Source: Flavobacterium magnum (GTDB lineage Bacteria; Bacteroidota; Bacteroidia; Flavobacteriales; Flavobacteriaceae). From it: DNA of 64,000 nt. The stretch's first letter is position 1; every line of letters begins with the position of its first letter. Below the pieces are notes generated by a model that did not search any database, was not told the origin of the DNA, and saw only the letters and a program-made list of their open reading frames with translations. Below, piece by piece: positions 50,726-60,368 of the stretch. The position numbers and the translations under genes were made by a program. The DNA is taken from the NCBI RefSeq assembly GCF_003055625.1, contig NZ_CP028811.1:682001-746000 (forward strand). The letters are read 5' to 3'.

Positions 50726-51871
50726 TTACTCTCCGCCCTTATCATACTTCATCTTGCGCAAGATCCGCAACGCTTCCTTAAACGACAGGTATACTTTAGG
50801 AAAAGGTTTCAGTACCAGTTTGGCATCAATCAGTTTCTGCTTTGCCTCCTCAAAGCCATTGAGGTAACAAATCATGAAGGTTGACGGCAGGTTTTCCAGA
50901 TCGCGCCGGTCGCGGTCCGTCAGTGGCAATCCTTTTTCCAGCTGCTGTATCAGCGAGAGGTTGGCATTATAGATATGATACAGCATCTTGCGGTTAAATT
51001 CAGGCGGCTGGAACAGCATTTCCCGGTCGATGCGGTAATAGCCGTTGTCATAAAAATGGATCGTCAGTTTTTCCAGCGGGTAATAGCTGGTCTTGTCGTT
51101 CAGCCCCAGCGGCACAAATTCGGTGATCGTAAAGGTATTGTCATCAAAAGTGATATCGACCTCATCCTGGGCTGAGTAGAACAATTTGACCTGCTCATTG
51201 ATCAGCTCGATGTCGACACGCGAAAGGTACGTCTTATCGCGGACCCGCTTTGGGATGCCTGCCCAGCAGATCACGAACAGTTCCTTGAAAACCCGATACT
51301 TCGGCGCCATGTCCGGATGCCTGAAATTCATGAAGTCAATCACGCCGTCAAGCGTATACCCGATGCTGTTGCGCGAATTGTTTTCAATCCCGACCACCGT
51401 TTCAGCATTCTGGTAACTCTTTTCCGCGATGCCGTCCACGGGAACCGAATTGCTGCCACGGCGTATGAAAATGCTATTGGCAGGGATCGTGTGGATGCCT
51501 TTTTTGAAATAGGACGTCTTATTGTTAGGCCTGATCGTCACCAATCCCACCACGCGGTCCTTGGGCAAACTCGGGAACGGCACATTTTCATACTGTATGC
51601 GTGGCGGATGTTCGAGGAAAGCGTTCACGAGGTTCTGGATGCGGCTGTCATCAAAGAAATCATCGCCCACAATCTCGTTATCGTGGTCTTCCACACCCAC
51701 TACGATATAGGAATTGTTTGTCGGGTTCGAGTTCGACAGCGCGCAGATGTGCTTCAGGAATTTTGCCTTGCCCTCGCGCGAATGCAGGTTCAGCTGCCTT
51801 TTTTTGTCATAAAAACTGCTCTCGTCGTTGTGCGCGAGCAGGTTCTTGATCAAAAGGCGTTTGTTTATCAT
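50726..51871 (-). CDS. AlbA_2 (Schlafen-type) domain protein
   Basis: This 381-residue protein has an N-terminal AlbA_2 domain (about 10-150), seen in NSYIVVGVEDHDNEIVGDDF and FIRRGSNSVPVDG. The C-terminal half is not assigned. AlbA_2 proteins bind or cut nucleic acid or act as regulators. The ATG at 51871 is preferred because MINKRLLIKNLLAHNDESSF is a typical AlbA_2 start (the E-S-x-F motif); the longer frame adds a low-complexity extension from repeat DNA. It is transcribed alone. Confidence 0.75.
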   Translation of the reverse strand: MINKRLLIKNLLAHNDESSFYDKKRQLNLHSREGKAKFLKHICALSNSNPTNNSYIVVGVEDHDNEIVGDDFFDDSRIQNLVNAFLEHPPRIQYENVPFPSLPKDRVVGLVTIRPNNKTSYFKKGIHTIPANSIFIRRGSNSVPVDGIAEKSYQNAETVVGIENNSRNSIGYTLDGVIDFMNFRHPDMAPKYRVFKELFVICWAGIPKRVRDKTYLSRVDIELINEQVKLFYSAQDEVDITFDDNTFTITEFVPLGLNDKTSYYPLEKLTIHFYDNGYYRIDREMLFQPPEFNRKMLYHIYNANLSLIQQLEKGLPLTDRDRRDLENLPSTFMICYLNGFEEAKQKLIDAKLVLKPFPKVYLSFKEALRILRKMKYDKGGE

Positions 51872-51897
51872 AATTATTTTTTGGGCGTTGCCTCCGG

Positions 51898-51995
51898 CCG
51901 GGCTATCGGCTTTATCTTTTTTAATGGCGCGTGTATCCATAAATGCACGAGCGGACCATTAAAAAAGGATACCGCCTCCATCCCTAACGCGGCAC
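51898..51995. repeat. Dispersed intergenic repeat, family 2, copy B
   Basis: TACCGCCTCCATCCCTAACG with trailing CGGCAC (51970-51995) is the inverse of 27789-27814 with few changes. To its left, CCGGGCTATCGGCTTTATC and an A/T stem complete an element that resembles repeats I recall from Flavobacterium. It overlaps only the non-conserved upstream frame of the AlbA_2 gene. Confidence 0.55.
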
Positions 51996-52037
51996 GGGTT
52001 ACAGGGAGGGATTTCATACCCTGATCCCGAATGCGTT

Positions 52038-52787
52038 TCAATCCCTCTTCGAAATCGTTGCGGTCGCCTGCGCGGTCGGTGTCACCACCACGTCGCCAAT
52101 ATTGACATGGTAAGGACGCGTGACCACAAAAAGGATAATGTCTGCGATATCTTCGGGACGCAACGGGGTGAAGGCCTGGTAGACCTGCGCGGCCCTCTCA
52201 GTATCACCTTTAAAGCGCACTTCGCTGAACTCTGTTTCGACCATGCCCGGGTGGATAGCGCCCACCCGGATGCCATGCTGCACCAGGTCGATACGCATCG
52301 CTTTGTTCAATGCATCCACGGCATACTTCGTGGCGCAATATACGTTGCCGTTTGGATACACCTCTTTTCCTGCAATCGATCCGATGTTGATGATGTGCCC
52401 GCTGTTTCGGGCGGTCATCCCGGGGATTACCGCTTTGGAAACATACAGCAGTCCTTTCACATTGCTGTCGATCATGGCGTCCCAGTCGTCGAGGCTACCC
52501 GACTGTATCGGACCCAGTCCGTGTGCGTTTCCGGCGTTATTGACCAGGATATCGATGGTGGCGAAAGCCTCGGGCAATGAATGAATCTGTTGCAGCACGG
52601 CCTCCCGGTCACGCACGTCAAACTGCAATGTGTACACCTGGGTTTTCCCGGAAAGTTCGGCCTGTAGTTCCTCAAGCCGGTCTTCCCTGCGGCCGCAAAG
52701 GACCAGCCTGATCCCGTTTTCTGCAAATAGCCTCGCGGTAGCCCTTCCGATGCCGCTTGTCGCACCGGTAATTAATGCTGTTTTCAT
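52038..52787 (-). CDS. SDR family NADP(H)-dependent oxidoreductase
   Basis: This 249-residue classical short-chain dehydrogenase has the cofactor motif TGATSGIGRATA (8-19) with a following VLCGRREDRLEEL that favours NADP, NNAGNAHG near 86, and the catalytic YCATK near 152. It is closest in look to YdfG-type 3-hydroxy acid dehydrogenases. It lies 42 bases downstream of an aldo/keto reductase on the same strand, so the two are probably co-transcribed. Confidence 0.88.
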   Translation of the reverse strand: MKTALITGATSGIGRATARLFAENGIRLVLCGRREDRLEELQAELSGKTQVYTLQFDVRDREAVLQQIHSLPEAFATIDILVNNAGNAHGLGPIQSGSLDDWDAMIDSNVKGLLYVSKAVIPGMTARNSGHIINIGSIAGKEVYPNGNVYCATKYAVDALNKAMRIDLVQHGIRVGAIHPGMVETEFSEVRFKGDTERAAQVYQAFTPLRPEDIADIILFVVTRPYHVNIGDVVVTPTAQATATISKRD

Positions 52788-52829
52788 TGATTTGTTTTTA
52801 TTTTTTTTAAGGTGAGTAACCTGGATAAT

Positions 52830-53702
52830 CTAAGGCACGTCAGTACCCATGCTCTCGGCCCAGATGGCAAACCAATCTTCGCGTTCGAGCTTCAACTCCG
52901 ACGCCGCCATCAACGCGCGGATGCGCGCAACATTCACTGTCCCGGCTACGGGAATGACGCCCGCCGGATGCTGCATGACCCATGCCAGGAGCAAAGTATC
53001 GGCACCGTAATGATACTTGTCCACGAGCGTCGCAAACAGTTGCTTTAACCGCCGCGTCTGCCCATTGTCTTCCCTGAAAACTGTCCCTAACGGGTTCCAC
53101 GACATGGGCCGGATCTGGTGGATCTGCATGTAATCGAGGCTGCCGTCGAGCATGGGTTCGAAATGGGTGGCTGAAAACTGTATCTGGTTGTAACTGACGC
53201 TGGTTTTCTGACGGATCAACTCAGTTTGCGAGGCGGTGAAATTCGAGAGGCCGAAATCGATAATCTTGCCCTCGGACTGCAGTCTTTCGACCGCTTCGGC
53301 AATCTCATCGGCTTGCATCAGCGGACTGGGGCGATGCAGCAGCAGGACGTCAACGTAATCGGTGTTGAGGTGCTTCAGTGACTGTTCCACCGACCACACG
53401 ATATAATCCCTGTCGTAATTGTAATGCTTGATTTTATTGTCACGGTTTGGGGAAATATGCTGGATACCGCATTTGGTAACCAGTTGTATTTTCTCCCTGG
53501 GAATCCGCGATTGTAAAAATCCTTCGCCGAATGTCGCTTCGGTGGTATAAGAACCATAGATGTCGGCATGGTCAAACGTGGTAATGCCCTGCTCTGCACA
53601 CAGATGAATCATGTGTGCCATCTCAGTCGCAGTGAGGTTTTTGTCCCAGATTCCCCAATTCATGGTTCCGGCAACAATGGGTGATAATTTGGTCTTGTTC
53701 AA
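52830..53702 (-). CDS. Aldo/keto reductase (YdhF-like)
   Basis: This 290-residue TIM-barrel reductase shows GTMNWGIWDKNLTA at the start, Asp-Tyr catalytic residues in TFDHADIYGSY, Lys in LVTKCGI and His in DVLLLHRPSPLM. The C-terminal part has the NADP-binding region HPAGVIPVAGTVNVARI. It is probably first in a two-gene transcript with the SDR. The 215-base gap on its 5' side, shared with moxR, contains promoters but no gene. Confidence 0.9.
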   Translation of the reverse strand: MNKTKLSPIVAGTMNWGIWDKNLTATEMAHMIHLCAEQGITTFDHADIYGSYTTEATFGEGFLQSRIPREKIQLVTKCGIQHISPNRDNKIKHYNYDRDYIVWSVEQSLKHLNTDYVDVLLLHRPSPLMQADEIAEAVERLQSEGKIIDFGLSNFTASQTELIRQKTSVSYNQIQFSATHFEPMLDGSLDYMQIHQIRPMSWNPLGTVFREDNGQTRRLKQLFATLVDKYHYGADTLLLAWVMQHPAGVIPVAGTVNVARIRALMAASELKLEREDWFAIWAESMGTDVP

Positions 53703-53862
53703 GTCGTTGTTTTTAGGATTGACACTGCCCGTTTTCAGGGCGCTGAGACCCGTTCGGATAAAGTTCTTAAAAATATAAAAACAAAATCACAAATCATCCT
53801 TAAATGCAGGGGTTTGAAAGAATTTTTAACCATTTTTTAACATCCTCAAACTGAAAAAAAAT

Positions 53863-53870
53863 TCAATTTG
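53863..53870 (+). promoter_or_regulatory. Probable promoter -7 box (TCAATTTG) of the moxR-bat operon
   Basis: This is a seven-of-eight style match to TAnnTTTG (C at position 2), 47 bases before the moxR ATG. Confidence 0.45.
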
Positions 53871-53917
53871 CACCGTCAAAATTATCTGACCAATCCAAAA
53901 GCTACAAATATCAAATT

Positions 53918-54922
53918 ATGGAAGAAAATACTGCCGCTTTAGACATCAGGGCGATCAATGAGAAAATTGAAAGGGAGAGCGCTTTTATCGAACTTTTGAA
54001 CCTGGAGATGAACAAGGTCATCGTAGGCCAGAAGCATATGATCGAAAGGCTGCTCATCGGGCTGCTCGGACAGGGGCACATCCTGTTGGAAGGTGTTCCG
54101 GGACTTGCCAAGACGCTGGCCATCAATACGCTGTCGCAGGCGGTACAGGGCTCGTTCAGCAGGATCCAGTTTACGCCCGACCTTTTGCCTGCGGATGTTG
54201 TCGGTACGATGATTTACAACATAAAATCCAACGAATTCTCAATAAAGAAAGGACCTATATTCGCCAATTTCGTACTCGCAGACGAAATCAACCGTGCCCC
54301 TGCAAAAGTCCAATCGGCGTTGCTCGAGGCCATGCAGGAAAAGCAGGTCACCATTGGCGACACCACTTTCAAGCTCGACAAGCCGTTCCTGGTACTGGCT
54401 ACGCAAAACCCGATTGAGCAGGAAGGTACCTACCCGCTGCCTGAGGCGCAGGTTGACCGTTTCATGCTGAAAACCGTCATCGACTACCCGAAAATGGAGG
54501 AAGAACGCCATGTTATCCGTCAAAACCTCAGGGGCGGTTTCGAAAAAGTCAACCCGGTGGTCTCTGTAGACCAGATCCTGCGTGCGCAACAGGCCGTACG
54601 CGAGGTTTACATGGATGAGAAAATAGAGAAATACATCCTCGACATTGTCTTCGCCACAAGATACCCTGAAAAATACAAACTTGAGAACCTGAAACCGCTT
54701 ATCGGTTTTGGCGCGTCTCCGCGTGGCAGCATCAACCTGGCCAATGCAGCGAAATGCTATGCCTTCATCAAGCGTCGCGGCTATGTGATCCCGGAAGATG
54801 TGCGCGCAGTGGTGCACGACGTATTGCGTCACAGGATTGGGGTAACTTACGAAGCGGAAGCCGAAAACATCACATCGGTAGACATCATTAACAAGATTGT
54901 TAACGAAGTCGAGGTCCCTTAA
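53918..54922 (+). CDS. MoxR family AAA+ ATPase
   Basis: This 334-residue AAA+ ATPase is of the MoxR/RavA class. Walker A is GVPGLAKT near residue 66 and Walker B is VLADEINRAP near 119. Sensor-type ATQNPIEQEGTYPLPEAQ and the arginine region follow. MoxR proteins act with von Willebrand factor A (VWA) proteins in metal insertion or assembly. It heads an operon with DUF58, BatX and batA-E. After it, 54923-55004 holds only short repeated CAAAGTTT-like motifs. Confidence 0.93.
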   Translation: MEENTAALDIRAINEKIERESAFIELLNLEMNKVIVGQKHMIERLLIGLLGQGHILLEGVPGLAKTLAINTLSQAVQGSFSRIQFTPDLLPADVVGTMIYNIKSNEFSIKKGPIFANFVLADEINRAPAKVQSALLEAMQEKQVTIGDTTFKLDKPFLVLATQNPIEQEGTYPLPEAQVDRFMLKTVIDYPKMEEERHVIRQNLRGGFEKVNPVVSVDQILRAQQAVREVYMDEKIEKYILDIVFATRYPEKYKLENLKPLIGFGASPRGSINLANAAKCYAFIKRRGYVIPEDVRAVVHDVLRHRIGVTYEAEAENITSVDIINKIVNEVEVP

Positions 54923-55004
54923 TATTTGTTCAAAGTTTACTGTTTCAAGTTCAAAGTTGACACAATGCGCAGAAACCTTAAGCCTTAAACTTTAAACATC
55001 CCCA

Positions 55005-55871
55005 ATGGATACAAAAGAGCTTTTAAAGAAAGTCCGTAAGATAGAGATTAAGACCCGCAGGCTGAGCGACCACATTTTTTCGGGAGAATACCATACGTCG
55101 TTCAAAGGGCGCGGTATGACCTTCTCAGAAGTGCGGCAGTATCAGTATGGCGATGATATCCGTGCTATTGACTGGAATGTCACGGCGCGCTACAACGAGC
55201 CTTACGTCAAGATTTTCGAGGAAGAGCGCGAACTTACGATGATGCTGATGGTCGACATTTCCGGCTCTGAGAGTTTTGGTACCAAAAGCCAGTTTAAAAA
55301 CGAGATCGTGACTGAGATTGCAGCCACGTTGGCGTTTTCGGCAACACAGAATAACGATAAAATCGGGTTGATCCTTTTTTCGGACCAGATTGAATTGTAC
55401 ATCCCTCCAAAAAAGGGAAAATCTCACGTGCTGCGCATTATCCGCGAATTGATAGAATTCGAGCCGAAAAGCCGTAAAACCGATATCGCCCAGGCGCTGC
55501 GCTTTCTTTCGGGTACGCAAAAGAAAAAAGCGATCGTATTCCTGATATCTGACTTCATGTCCGATGATTTTGAGCAGCCTTTAAAAATCGCTTCAAAAAA
55601 GCACGACCTCACCGGCATTCGTGTGTATGATCCGCGGGAGGAAAAAATGCCGAACATCGGAATGGTCCCAATGACAGATGCCGAGACCGGCAACCTGCAA
55701 TTGGTTAACACAGGGTCAAAATCGGTGCGGACCGCGTATGAAAAATACTATGCGGGCAAAGTGGCCTACTTCAACGAAACCTTCCGCAGGTGCGGCTCAG
55801 GCGTAGTAAGTACCCGTGTGGACGAAAGTTATGTCACCCGTTTGCTTGGATATTTTAAATCCAGGAGTTAA
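55005..55871 (+). CDS. DUF58 domain protein
   Basis: This 288-residue soluble protein of the DUF58/VWA-like group has the conserved GDDIRAIDWNVTARYNEPYVKIFEEERE around residue 48-75. A degenerate VWA-like DISGS near 86 follows. It always accompanies MoxR ATPases and is thought to be their partner. It is placed between moxR and the Bat genes. Confidence 0.92.
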   Translation: MDTKELLKKVRKIEIKTRRLSDHIFSGEYHTSFKGRGMTFSEVRQYQYGDDIRAIDWNVTARYNEPYVKIFEEERELTMMLMVDISGSESFGTKSQFKNEIVTEIAATLAFSATQNNDKIGLILFSDQIELYIPPKKGKSHVLRIIRELIEFEPKSRKTDIAQALRFLSGTQKKKAIVFLISDFMSDDFEQPLKIASKKHDLTGIRVYDPREEKMPNIGMVPMTDAETGNLQLVNTGSKSVRTAYEKYYAGKVAYFNETFRRCGSGVVSTRVDESYVTRLLGYFKSRS

Positions 55872-55887
55872 TTTCCCGATCCCAAAA

Positions 55888-57528
55888 ATGAAAAAAAACA
55901 TTCTTTCCCTGATTCTTTCCCTCGCCGCACTGGCCGCGTTCCCTCAGCAGGGTAAAATCACGACGGGCATCGATAAAAAGAAGCAGAAAATCGGGGCCCA
56001 GTTTAACCTGACATTAAAAACCACCGTCGATACCACCGCAAAAGTGGTGTTCCCGAAAGCACCAAATTTCGGGTCCATGATGGTGATCCGCGATGAAAAA
56101 CCGGATACGGTAAAAAAGGGCGCGCGTTATGAGTTGGTTAAAAAATACGGGCTTACGCAGTTTGACAGCGGCAGTTACCTGATTCCGAAACTTAAGGTGC
56201 TCATTAATAAGAAACCTTTTTTTTCGGATTCTCTGCGGGTGGAAGTGGCTAACGTAAAGGTAGACACGCTTAAGCAGGGACTCTACGATATCAAACCGAC
56301 CATCCAGGTGGAAACGCCGCCAAAAAGCTGGTGGTGGTGGTGCCTCGCCGCGGCAACGCTGATCGTAATCGCCGGCGCATTGGCTTATTATGTATTCGGG
56401 TTGTTTAAAAACAAGAAGATACAGGAGGACGTTTATAAGACGCCGATTGAAAAAGCGACGTCGTTGCTCAAGAATCTTGAAAACAAGCAATTGTGGCAAA
56501 AAGGAGAGGTGAAATCCTATTATTCGGAACTCACGGATATTGCAAGGAACTACATTGAAGAGGAAATCCACATCCCTGCGATGGAAAGCACCACCACAGA
56601 ACTGATCGAAGCGCTACGCAAAGTGGCAAACCAGAAGAAAATGACCTTGTCGCAGGATACGTTCATCAATCTGGAAAAAGTATTGAAGCAGGCCGATCTC
56701 GTCAAATTCGCCAAATCAAAGCCCCAGGATTTTGAAATCCTCGAAGATAAAAAACGTGTTGAAAGCTCGATTGTCCTGATCCACAAGGCCGTCCCGGAAG
56801 AAGTCATTGAAGAAGATACGAGCGAACTGGACGAACTGATGAAGGCCAGGCTGCTCAAAAAGAAGAAACGTAAAAATGCCATTGTTGCGGCAGCCTCGAT
56901 TCTGGGTGTGCTGGTCGTTTCCCTGGGGATACTCATCAGTGTCAAAGGCCTCGATTATGTGCTGGACAACACGTTCGGGCATCCGACAAAGACCTTGCTT
57001 GAGGGCGAATGGATTACCAGCGAGTACGGCAACCCCGCCATCCAGGTGCAAACGCCTGAAGTGCTGAAAAGGATCAATGCGAAAGATTTCCTGCCCAAAG
57101 ACGCCATGCAGCTGATTAAGGATATGCAGACATTCCAATACGGCAATATTTACTCGGATTTCGGCATCATGGTTGCGACAAATACTTACAAAGACAATGC
57201 TGACGGCAAGCAGCCTGAAATCAACCTGGACAACGCCATCGAAGGGGAAATCAAGTTATTTGAAAAGAAAGGTGCCCAGCGCATTACGGTATTTAAGGAA
57301 GATTATACGGATAAGGACGGCTCCGTCGGCATGAAAGCTTACGGTACTTACATACGGGTAGATGCCGAAAACCGCAAGAGCATCAAGATGGCATATGAAA
57401 TGATTTATTTTCACCAGGGCAATGGTTTGCAGAAAGTAATTGTCGTGCATCAGGAAGACGATAAGTATGCCAAGCCGCTTACGGATAAGCTCATGAAATC
57501 TGTAGAACTTATAACCGAAACGCCATGA
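55888..57528 (+). CDS. Bat-operon membrane protein with two membrane helices (BatX)
   Basis: This 546-residue protein has an N-terminal signal (MKKNILSLILSLAALAAFPQ). A periplasmic beta-rich domain (about 25-150) is followed by a helix WWWWCLAAATLIVIAGALAYYVFGL, a helical cytoplasmic part and a second helix (IVAAASILGVLVVSLGILIS). The last part is another soluble domain. It is the usual extra gene between DUF58 and batA; function not known. Its start at 55888 is fixed by the signal. Its stop overlaps the batA ATG by four bases. Confidence 0.7.
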   Translation: MKKNILSLILSLAALAAFPQQGKITTGIDKKKQKIGAQFNLTLKTTVDTTAKVVFPKAPNFGSMMVIRDEKPDTVKKGARYELVKKYGLTQFDSGSYLIPKLKVLINKKPFFSDSLRVEVANVKVDTLKQGLYDIKPTIQVETPPKSWWWWCLAAATLIVIAGALAYYVFGLFKNKKIQEDVYKTPIEKATSLLKNLENKQLWQKGEVKSYYSELTDIARNYIEEEIHIPAMESTTTELIEALRKVANQKKMTLSQDTFINLEKVLKQADLVKFAKSKPQDFEILEDKKRVESSIVLIHKAVPEEVIEEDTSELDELMKARLLKKKKRKNAIVAAASILGVLVVSLGILISVKGLDYVLDNTFGHPTKTLLEGEWITSEYGNPAIQVQTPEVLKRINAKDFLPKDAMQLIKDMQTFQYGNIYSDFGIMVATNTYKDNADGKQPEINLDNAIEGEIKLFEKKGAQRITVFKEDYTDKDGSVGMKAYGTYIRVDAENRKSIKMAYEMIYFHQGNGLQKVIVVHQEDDKYAKPLTDKLMKSVELITETP

Positions 57529-58529
57529 TGAAGGACATTTCATTTCTGAATCCCGAATTATTATGGCTGCTGACAGTCATTCCGGTGCTCATTGCCTGGC
57601 AAATCTGGCAACGGAGGCAATTGCAGGCGTCATTGAAAATCAGTTCACTTAAAGGGTTCGCGCAGGCAGGTTCGTTTCTCCCGAAATTAAAACCGCTGCT
57701 CTTTGTGTTCCGTTTGTTGGCCATCGCATTAATTATCGTGGGGATGGCGCGGCCGCGGAAAGTGGATATCAGCAGCAAAACCAAGACAACCAAGGGTGTA
57801 GATATCGTGCTGGCGATTGACGTGTCCGGCAGTATGCTTGCGCGGGATCTTAAGCCCAACCGACTCGACGCATTGAAGAAAGTGGCTTCGGAATTTGTGA
57901 AGGAACGCCCCAATGACCGCATCGGACTCGTATTGTATGCTTCAGAAGCCTATACGAAAATGCCCGTAACAAGCGATAAGGAGGCGGTGGAAAAAGCATT
58001 ATCTGAAGTGCGGTTTGACCGGCAACTTCAGGACGGAACAGGAATCGGGATGGGATTGAGCACCGCAGTAAACCGCCTCAAAGACAGCAAGGCCAAAAGC
58101 AAAATCGTAATCCTGCTCACCGATGGGGTGAACAACGCCGGTTTCATCGAGCCGGAAACGGCCTCTGATATCGCGAAGGAATTCGGGATTAAAGTGTATA
58201 CGATTGGGCTCGGGACCAATGGGATGGCAGAATCGCCGTACGCATACGCTGCAAATGGCGCTTTGCTTTACAAAATGGCCCAGGTGGAAATCGACGAAAG
58301 ACTGATGAAAAGCATCGCCGGAAAAACCGGTGGGAAATATTTCCGTGCAACGAGCAACAGCAGGCTGAAAAGCATTTATGATGCCATCAATAAATTGGAA
58401 ACCACGGAAATACAGGAACTTAAATTTTACGATTATGACGAACAGTTCAGGCCGTTAATCTTGATCGCCTTTGGGCTGCTGTTCGCAGAAATCTTACTCA
58501 GGAAAACCGTTTTCAGGAGCTTTATTTAA
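57525..58529 (+). CDS. batA: BatA, membrane-anchored VWA protein
   Basis: This 334-residue protein has N-terminal helices (about 12-27 and 55-72), a von Willebrand A domain with a complete MIDAS (Asp99-x-Ser101-x-Ser103 in AIDVSGSM) and a C-terminal helix. It is thought to assemble with BatB and the MoxR ATPase. Start overlaps the preceding stop (ATGATGA); the second ATG at 57528 is equally possible. Confidence 0.92.
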   Translation: MMKDISFLNPELLWLLTVIPVLIAWQIWQRRQLQASLKISSLKGFAQAGSFLPKLKPLLFVFRLLAIALIIVGMARPRKVDISSKTKTTKGVDIVLAIDVSGSMLARDLKPNRLDALKKVASEFVKERPNDRIGLVLYASEAYTKMPVTSDKEAVEKALSEVRFDRQLQDGTGIGMGLSTAVNRLKDSKAKSKIVILLTDGVNNAGFIEPETASDIAKEFGIKVYTIGLGTNGMAESPYAYAANGALLYKMAQVEIDERLMKSIAGKTGGKYFRATSNSRLKSIYDAINKLETTEIQELKFYDYDEQFRPLILIAFGLLFAEILLRKTVFRSFI

Positions 58530-58535
58530 TAAATT

Positions 58536-59573
58536 ATGTGGGAATTAGACGAACAGAAATACCTTTACCTGCTTTTTGCCATCCCGGCACTGGTACTGAT
58601 TTTTCTTTATAATTTATATTGGAAAAGGAAAAAGCAACGCCAGTTCGGTGACCGCGAGCTGGTGCGGAAGCTCACGCCTGAAAAGTCCGTTTTCAAGCAC
58701 ATCCTGAAACTCATCGTGGTCCTGCTGGCGTTGTCGTGCCTCGTGATGGCATTGGTAAACCCGAAAATCGGCACGAAAACCGAAACCGTAAAACGCGAGG
58801 GTATAGACATCGTGTTTGCGATTGACGTGTCAAAAAGCATGCTGTGCGAAGACATTGCGCCGAGCCGCCTCGAAAAAAGCCGCCAACTCGTCTCGCAGCT
58901 TATCAACCAGTTTACGAACGACCGCATCGGGATTGTCGCGTATGCCGGCAGCGCGTTTCCGGTATTGCCAATGACGTCAGACTACAGCGTTGCCAAAATG
59001 TTCCTTGAAAGCATGAATACCGATATGGTGTCGTCGCAAGGCACATCCCTTGATGATGCCATCAGGATGTCGGCCAGTTATTTTAAGGATGAAGACAAGA
59101 AAACCAGCAAATTGCTGATTTTAATTTCAGACGGCGAGGACCACGGCGAAGGCGCGCAGGAAGCGGTCGAGGAGGCAAAAAAGGCCGGTATGAAAATCAT
59201 TACCATCGGTGTGGGCACTGAAAAAGGCGGTCCCATCCCGATAAAAAAGAACGGCATTGTGGAAAGCTACAAGCGCGACAGCCATGACCAGATGGTACTG
59301 ACTAAGCTGAACGTGCCGGCACTACAGGCCATTTCAAAAAACAGCAAAGGTTATGTCAGTGGAAATAACACGAAAGAAGTGCTGAATTACGTGAAAAAGG
59401 CTTTGGATAATATTGATAAGACACAGTTTAAATCGGTGCAATTCACTGATTTTAATTCCCAGTTCCAGTGGTTCCTGGGGATCGCACTGGCACTCGTGTT
59501 GCTTGACGTGTTCCTGCTGGACAAAAAAACAAGCTGGGTAAAGAAACTGAATCTGTTTAATGAAAAGGGATAA
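58536..59573 (+). CDS. batB: BatB, membrane-anchored VWA protein
   Basis: This 345-residue protein has the same architecture as BatA: N-terminal helices, VWA domain with MIDAS Asp97-x-Ser99-x-Ser101 (AIDVSKSM) and C-terminal helix. It starts six bases after batA and ends one base before batC. Confidence 0.92.
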   Translation: MWELDEQKYLYLLFAIPALVLIFLYNLYWKRKKQRQFGDRELVRKLTPEKSVFKHILKLIVVLLALSCLVMALVNPKIGTKTETVKREGIDIVFAIDVSKSMLCEDIAPSRLEKSRQLVSQLINQFTNDRIGIVAYAGSAFPVLPMTSDYSVAKMFLESMNTDMVSSQGTSLDDAIRMSASYFKDEDKKTSKLLILISDGEDHGEGAQEAVEEAKKAGMKIITIGVGTEKGGPIPIKKNGIVESYKRDSHDQMVLTKLNVPALQAISKNSKGYVSGNNTKEVLNYVKKALDNIDKTQFKSVQFTDFNSQFQWFLGIALALVLLDVFLLDKKTSWVKKLNLFNEKG

Positions 59574-59574
59574 G

Positions 59575-60339
59575 ATGAAAAAAATAGCCATACTCGTACT
59601 GATCCTTTTGGGTTTTGCCGTCCGGGCGCAAACCAGGGAAAAAGACTTCTCCCTGCCGTCCGGAAACGAGCAGATGAAGAAGAAAAAATATGCCGATGCC
59701 GAAACGGATTACCGCATTTCACGATCGAAGTTCACTAAAAACAAAACCGCTGCCACGTTCAATCTGGGCAATTCGATTTACCTTCAGGACCAGCCTGACG
59801 AGGCGGCACTGGCCTATCAGAAAGTCATTAAGGAATCCAAAAGCAGGGAAGAAAAACACCGCGCTTACCATAATCTGGGGAACATCCACATGAAGCAGAA
59901 AAATTATGAGGCAGCGGTGGACGATTATAAGAACGGGCTGATCAACGACCCGTCCGACGAACACACACGCTACAACTATGCCTTAGCGAAAAGCCTGCTG
60001 AAAAAAAATCCGCCAAAAAAGTACGACAAGGATAAAAAGAAAGATCAGAACAAAAAAGACCAGCAAAAGAAAGACCAGCAAAAACAGCAGGACGACCAGA
60101 AAAAGGATCAGGATAAAGGGCAGGATAAGAAAGACCCGAATAAGGATGGACAGGACAAACCCGAACCGAAGGACGGACAAGGCGACCAGAAGGAACAGCC
60201 CAAACCGAAGGACGGCATCTCCAAACAACGCCTGCAGAACCTGCTCGAAGCCGTAAACAACGAAGAAAAGAAAGTACAGCAGAAAGTAAACACCAAAAAA
60301 CTCAAAGGGAAACCGGTACAAACAGAAAAGGACTGGTAG
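59575..60339 (+). CDS. batC: BatC, exported TPR protein with charged tail
   Basis: This 254-residue protein has a signal peptide (AILVLILLGFAVRAQ) and TPR units over about residues 30-135 (AATFNLGNSIYLQDQPDEAA, AYHNLGNIHMKQKNYEAA). From about residue 140 to 230 the sequence is a Lys/Asp/Gln low-complexity region (repeats of KKDQ/KDQQ). Start at 59575 gives a normal signal. Its TPR part is thought to contact other Bat proteins. Confidence 0.88.
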   Translation: MKKIAILVLILLGFAVRAQTREKDFSLPSGNEQMKKKKYADAETDYRISRSKFTKNKTAATFNLGNSIYLQDQPDEAALAYQKVIKESKSREEKHRAYHNLGNIHMKQKNYEAAVDDYKNGLINDPSDEHTRYNYALAKSLLKKNPPKKYDKDKKKDQNKKDQQKKDQQKQQDDQKKDQDKGQDKKDPNKDGQDKPEPKDGQGDQKEQPKPKDGISKQRLQNLLEAVNNEEKKVQQKVNTKKLKGKPVQTEKDW

Positions 60340-60368
60340 CCTGATTGTACAAAACAAAATGAATTAAG

